Source of the DNA: Paenibacillus sp. YN15
GTDB taxonomy: Bacteria > Bacillota > Bacilli > Paenibacillales > NBRC-103111
Direction: 5' to 3'
DNA: 64,000 bases
Assembly: GCF_003285005.1 (NCBI RefSeq)
Contig: NZ_QMFA01000037.1
Location: forward strand, 1 to 64,000
A program made the position numbers and the translations under genes. Below the pieces are notes generated by a model that searched no databases, was not told where the DNA came from, and saw nothing but the letters and a program-made list of their open reading frames with translations. Positions 61,465 to 64,000 of the stretch are shown here, one piece after another. Within the stretch, counting starts at the first letter, position 1. Each line of letters begins with the position of its first letter.

Positions 61465-61809
61465 CTACCACAGCTCCTCTTCCTCCTGCTGGCGCTTCAG
61501 CTGGGCCCTTACCGCGGCCTTAAGCGGGTCCTCCGGCAATTCTACAGTAACCTGCCCCGCAACCCTGGCCTGGCAGGCAAAGCGGTAGCCCTGCTCCTTC
61601 AGAGCCCCCAGCTTGGCCGTTTCCGCTTGCTTGGGCTCGGAAAGCCCTCCGGAGCCGCCGACTACCTTTACCTTGCACATCAGGCAGCTCAAGCCCCCGC
61701 TGCACCGCGTCCTGACCGCCGCCTTGGCCTGTCTGGCCGCCTCCAGCAGCGTTACTCCGGCACGGACAACAACCTTCTTTCCGTCCGGCAAAAACTCCAC
61801 CTCCGGCAT
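61465..61809 (-). CDS. 2Fe-2S plant-type ferredoxin
   Basis: The 114-aa protein has a beta-grasp ferredoxin fold with cluster ligands Cys36, Cys42, Cys45 and Cys79 (CSGGLSCLMC and FACQ). It ends with a charged QLKRQQEEEELW tail. GAGAGGAG precedes the ATG. It lies between spoIVA and the spoVIF-like gene as a single gene with its own terminator. The electron partner is unknown. Confidence 0.9.
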   Translation of the reverse strand: MPEVEFLPDGKKVVVRAGVTLLEAARQAKAAVRTRCSGGLSCLMCKVKVVGGSGGLSEPKQAETAKLGALKEQGYRFACQARVAGQVTVELPEDPLKAAVRAQLKRQQEEEELW

Positions 61810-61973
61810 ATGTAAATCTCCTCTCTAGCATTTTCAACAAACATGCTATCATCATACCACCCATGCGGAAAAATGAAAAAAATTTACGCCATGTGAGAAA
61901 AACCTCATGGTATACCGACAGTTCACCGTGAAATGGCCTGGCTCACACCTGCTCTCTGTATCCGGAAGAGCAT

Positions 61974-62163
61974 AGCGGAACTGAGGGACTCTTATAGCGG
62001 CTTTTGCCGCTTATTCTCTCCTGAACGGAACTAAGAAGCCCTTATTCCCCGCCGCAGCCTTATTTCCTGCCTATTTTCGCCGCATCAGGGATTTAACGGT
62101 TTCTCAGTTCCGCTAATCATCCAAAATCCCGTTTTCTCCGCCATAAGAGTCGCTGAGTTCCGC
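61974..62163. repeat. four-unit intergenic repeat, two direct then two inverted copies (locus C)
   Basis: The 480-base gap between the ferredoxin and spoVIF-like genes has no coding sequence. Units lie at 61974-61996 (AGCGGAACTGAGGGACTC...), 62024-62046 (AACGGAACTAAGAAGCCC...), 62094-62114 and 62142-62163, the last two inverted. The shared CGGAA/TTCCG core is spaced exactly 50 bases within each arm (61976, 62026; 62108, 62158). The first and fourth units are long complements of each other. Confidence 0.75.
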
Positions 62164-62264
62164 AACAAAAGAGTACCTGCCTGGCCAATGACAGCTCCTC
62201 GCAAAAACCAGGCTTGCGTGCTTGCAAACCAGGTCAGATGATGATTCGCAGAACACAACGCGAT

Positions 62265-62287
62265 CAAAAAAACCGCCCGAAGGCGGC
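62265..62287 (-). terminator. terminator of the spoVIF-like gene
   Basis: On the minus strand CCGCC-TTCG-GGCGG followed by seven T residues; its stem overlaps the last sense bases near the stop at 62291. Confidence 0.88.
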
Positions 62288-62290
62288 CAT

Positions 62291-62575
62291 TTACTTCTTC
62301 CCGCCCATCATCATTTTCATGAGGGCTTCCATATTGTTGGGATTGAGATTGCTGCCCTTAACCGCCTTCACAATTTCGCTCATGGTCTGCTCCGAAACCG
62401 GAACGTTCACCAGCGACGCCACCTGCTTGATCAGTTGGCGCAGCTGCTCCTCGCTTTGCATGGTGCCGGGCTTCACATTGCTGGCGAGCTTATGAATATC
62501 CTTTTGGGAAACGGATTTTCCGGTTTTGCTTTTGACAGCCTTCAGCACATCCTTGGACATATCTTTGCCGGGCAT
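62291..62575 (-). CDS. SpoVIF-like sporulation protein (stage VI sporulation protein F)
   Basis: The 94-aa basic helical protein starts at 62575 behind GGGGAGGT. Segments SKDVLKAVKSKTGKSVSQKD, IHKLASNVKPGTMQSEEQLR and the Met-rich MEALMKMMMGGKK ending resemble the SpoVIF family, which is needed for coat assembly and spore resistance. Family membership is by recall. Confidence 0.75.
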   Translation of the reverse strand: MPGKDMSKDVLKAVKSKTGKSVSQKDIHKLASNVKPGTMQSEEQLRQLIKQVASLVNVPVSEQTMSEIVKAVKGSNLNPNNMEALMKMMMGGKK

Positions 62576-62674
62576 CGGTTTACCTCCCCTATTCCATTGG
62601 CGTTCATCGCCGGATAGGGTATTGTATGACACAATTCCGGAAAAGGTTTGGGCGGGCGCAGGCCCCCTCCCAGC

Positions 62675-63715
62675 TTAGACGAGCCATTTGCCCGCGGCCT
62701 CCTGGGCGATCTCCTCAATCTCATGGGTGCGGACACGGCCCATCAGGTCCTCTACCCCCTGCTTGGGCTCCTTGCCTTCAAACAGCACCTGGTACAGCAC
62801 CTGGGTGATGGGCATACGGACCTGATATTGCTTGGACATTTGGTAGGCGGCGCGGGTGGTTTTAACCCCTTCCACCACCATGCCCATCTCCTCCAGCACC
62901 GTTGCCAAAGGCTTGCCTTGGCCCAGCATGTACCCTGCCCGCCAATTGCGGCTGTGGCGGCTGGTGCAGGTGACCACCAGGTCGCCGAAGCCGGAGAGCC
63001 CGGCGAAGGTCAGCGGATTGGCCTCCAGCGCCACTCCCAGGCGGGCAATCTCCGCCAGGCCGCGGGTCATCAGAGCGGCCTTGGCATTGTCGCCGAACTG
63101 GAGGCCATCGCTCATTCCGGCGCCCAAGGCGATAATGTTCTTCAGGGCGCCGCTTACCTCCACGCCAACCACATCGGGATTGGTGTAAACGCGGAAGTAG
63201 GGGCTCATGAAGAAATCCTGGGCCGCCTCCGCGGCGTCCAGCTGTTTGGCCGCCACCACGATGGTGGTGGGGCACTTCACGATGACTTCCTCGGCATGGC
63301 TGGGGCCGGACAGCACCACGATCCGGTCAGGGTCCTGCTGCGGCAGCTCCTCGGCGATGACGCTGGTCATCCGCTTCAGCGTCTCCGCCTCAAAGCCCTT
63401 GGCCGCGTGAATGACCAGCGTTTCGGAGGACAGGAAGGGCCGGATATTGCCCGCCACCTCCCGCATCCCCGACGACGGAGAGGCCAGCACAACGGCCTCC
63501 GCTCCCCGCACCGCCTCCTCCAGGCTTTGCGTGGCATAAATCCTGCCGGATAAAACCGCATCCTTCAGATAGCGGCTGTTGGTATGTAGGGTATTGATTT
63601 CATGAACCTGCTCGGGATGCCGGGTCCATAAGACAACCTCGTGGCCGTTGTCCGCCAGCACAGAGGCCAAAGCGGTTCCCCAGCTGCCCGCCACAAGCAC
63701 TGCGGTTTTTTTCAC
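62675..63715 (-). CDS. gpsA: NAD(P)H-dependent glycerol-3-phosphate dehydrogenase
   Basis: The 346-aa cytoplasmic enzyme reduces dihydroxyacetone phosphate to sn-glycerol-3-phosphate for phospholipids. The start is a GTG with AAGGAGG ten bases upstream. Conserved parts include AGSWGTAL, VLASPSSGMREV, HAAKGFE, GPSHAEEV with the C-terminal domain NIIALGAGMSDGLQFGDNAKAAL, and FAGLSGFGDLVVTCTS. The first glycine of the usual GAGSWGT loop is Val here (VAGSWGT). It follows plsY by 16 bases, making a glycerolipid pair. Confidence 0.95.
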   Translation of the reverse strand: MKKTAVLVAGSWGTALASVLADNGHEVVLWTRHPEQVHEINTLHTNSRYLKDAVLSGRIYATQSLEEAVRGAEAVVLASPSSGMREVAGNIRPFLSSETLVIHAAKGFEAETLKRMTSVIAEELPQQDPDRIVVLSGPSHAEEVIVKCPTTIVVAAKQLDAAEAAQDFFMSPYFRVYTNPDVVGVEVSGALKNIIALGAGMSDGLQFGDNAKAALMTRGLAEIARLGVALEANPLTFAGLSGFGDLVVTCTSRHSRNWRAGYMLGQGKPLATVLEEMGMVVEGVKTTRAAYQMSKQYQVRMPITQVLYQVLFEGKEPKQGVEDLMGRVRTHEIEEIAQEAAGKWLV

Positions 63716-63731
63716 AGGCTACCCACCTCCT

Positions 63732-64000
63732 TCAGGATACCTTCTTCTTCGCGCCCAGCTTATTTTCCTTCCCCTTGGCCAGCTTGACAATATTGCTGCG
63801 GTGCCGGACAAAGGCGAACAGCGCCACCAGAAGACTGATCCAGAACAGCTCCATCGGCCGGTGCAAGAGAAGGATAAAGACAGGTATGAATGCAGTAAAC
63901 AAGAGCGATCCCAGGGAAACGTACCGGGTCACCGCAATGGTAACAATGGCAATGATGCCCGCCAGAAGCGACGGCAAAAAGGCCAGCGTCGCCATCACGC
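63732..64000 (-). CDS. plsY: acyl-phosphate:glycerol-3-phosphate acyltransferase PlsY (C-terminal part)
   Basis: Only the C-terminal 89 codons are inside the window; the gene runs off the right edge. Three membrane segments are seen (around AIVTIAV, LFTAFIPVFILLL, LFWISLLVALFAFV), with TRYVSLGSL and HRSNIVKLAKGKENKLG, a PlsY C-terminus. It adds the first acyl chain to glycerol-3-phosphate using acyl-phosphate; GpsA, encoded next, supplies that substrate. Confidence 0.85.
   Translation of the reverse strand, partial: VMATLAFLPSLLAGIIAIVTIAVTRYVSLGSLLFTAFIPVFILLLHRPMELFWISLLVALFAFVRHRSNIVKLAKGKENKLGAKKKVS

Overview
This window looks like a chromosomal segment of a Gram-positive, endospore-forming member of Bacillales, most likely Paenibacillus or a close relative. 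Three things point there: the sporulation genes spoIVA and a spoVIF-like gene, the trp RNA-binding attenuation protein mtrB beside hbs and hepS, and several LplB/LplC-type sugar ABC transporters paired with YesM/YesN-type two-component systems and S-layer-homology (SLH) surface proteins. The species assignment is inference from gene content, not from a database search.

Housekeeping frame. Both ends of the window belong to one conserved Bacillales block. The right end (52208-64000, all minus strand) runs plsY (partial), gpsA, spoVIF, a 2Fe-2S ferredoxin, spoIVA, hbs, two tRNA-Pro(GGG) copies around a small coiled-coil gene, mtrB, a small hypothetical, hepS, ubiE/menG, a UbiA-type prenyltransferase, ubiX, mqnA and hepT. 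The left end (239-2278) holds ndk, cheR and a 57-residue ORF. In Bacillus subtilis hepT, ndk and cheR are adjacent. Here about 50 kb of carbohydrate-use genes lies between hepT and ndk. The mqnA-ubiX-prenyltransferase set suggests menaquinone is made by the futalosine route.

Carbohydrate island (about 2341-52207). Module 1 (2543-16580, minus): solute-binding lipoprotein, two permeases, histidine kinase, AraC-type response regulator, a GH78-like rhamnosidase and a large secreted clan-A glycosidase. Module 2 (16898-26905, minus): a short-chain dehydrogenase, aldose-1-epimerase, enolase-superfamily sugar-acid dehydratase, two permeases, binding protein, kinase and regulator. Module 3 (27418-43772, minus): a binding protein, a cytoplasmic beta-helix protein, two permeases, a second binding protein, a GH97 enzyme and a 2479-residue SLH-anchored protein with an unclassified catalytic region. 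Module 4 (43900-52216): a twice-frameshifted SLH protein, a divergent kinase/regulator pair, an IclR repressor, a DHDPS-like aldolase and a KDPG-type aldolase. Together these suggest surface cleavage of a plant or microbial heteropolysaccharide, import of oligosaccharides, cytoplasmic trimming by GH78/GH97/beta-helix enzymes, and oxidation of a deoxy- or neutral sugar through a 2-keto-3-deoxy acid to aldolase products.

Most unusual signals: (i) three intergenic loci (1532-1709, 27089-27272, 61974-62163), each with four short units, two direct copies then two inverted copies, at a 49-50 bp pitch within each arm; (ii) a 122-bp direct repeat (2341-2462 and 16874-16995) bracketing module 1; (iii) a collinear, internally deleted remnant of a KDPG-aldolase gene at 16735-16870 whose last block is now a strong palindrome; (iv) a surface-protein gene interrupted at a G7 tract. 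No CRISPR array, rRNA or prophage was seen.
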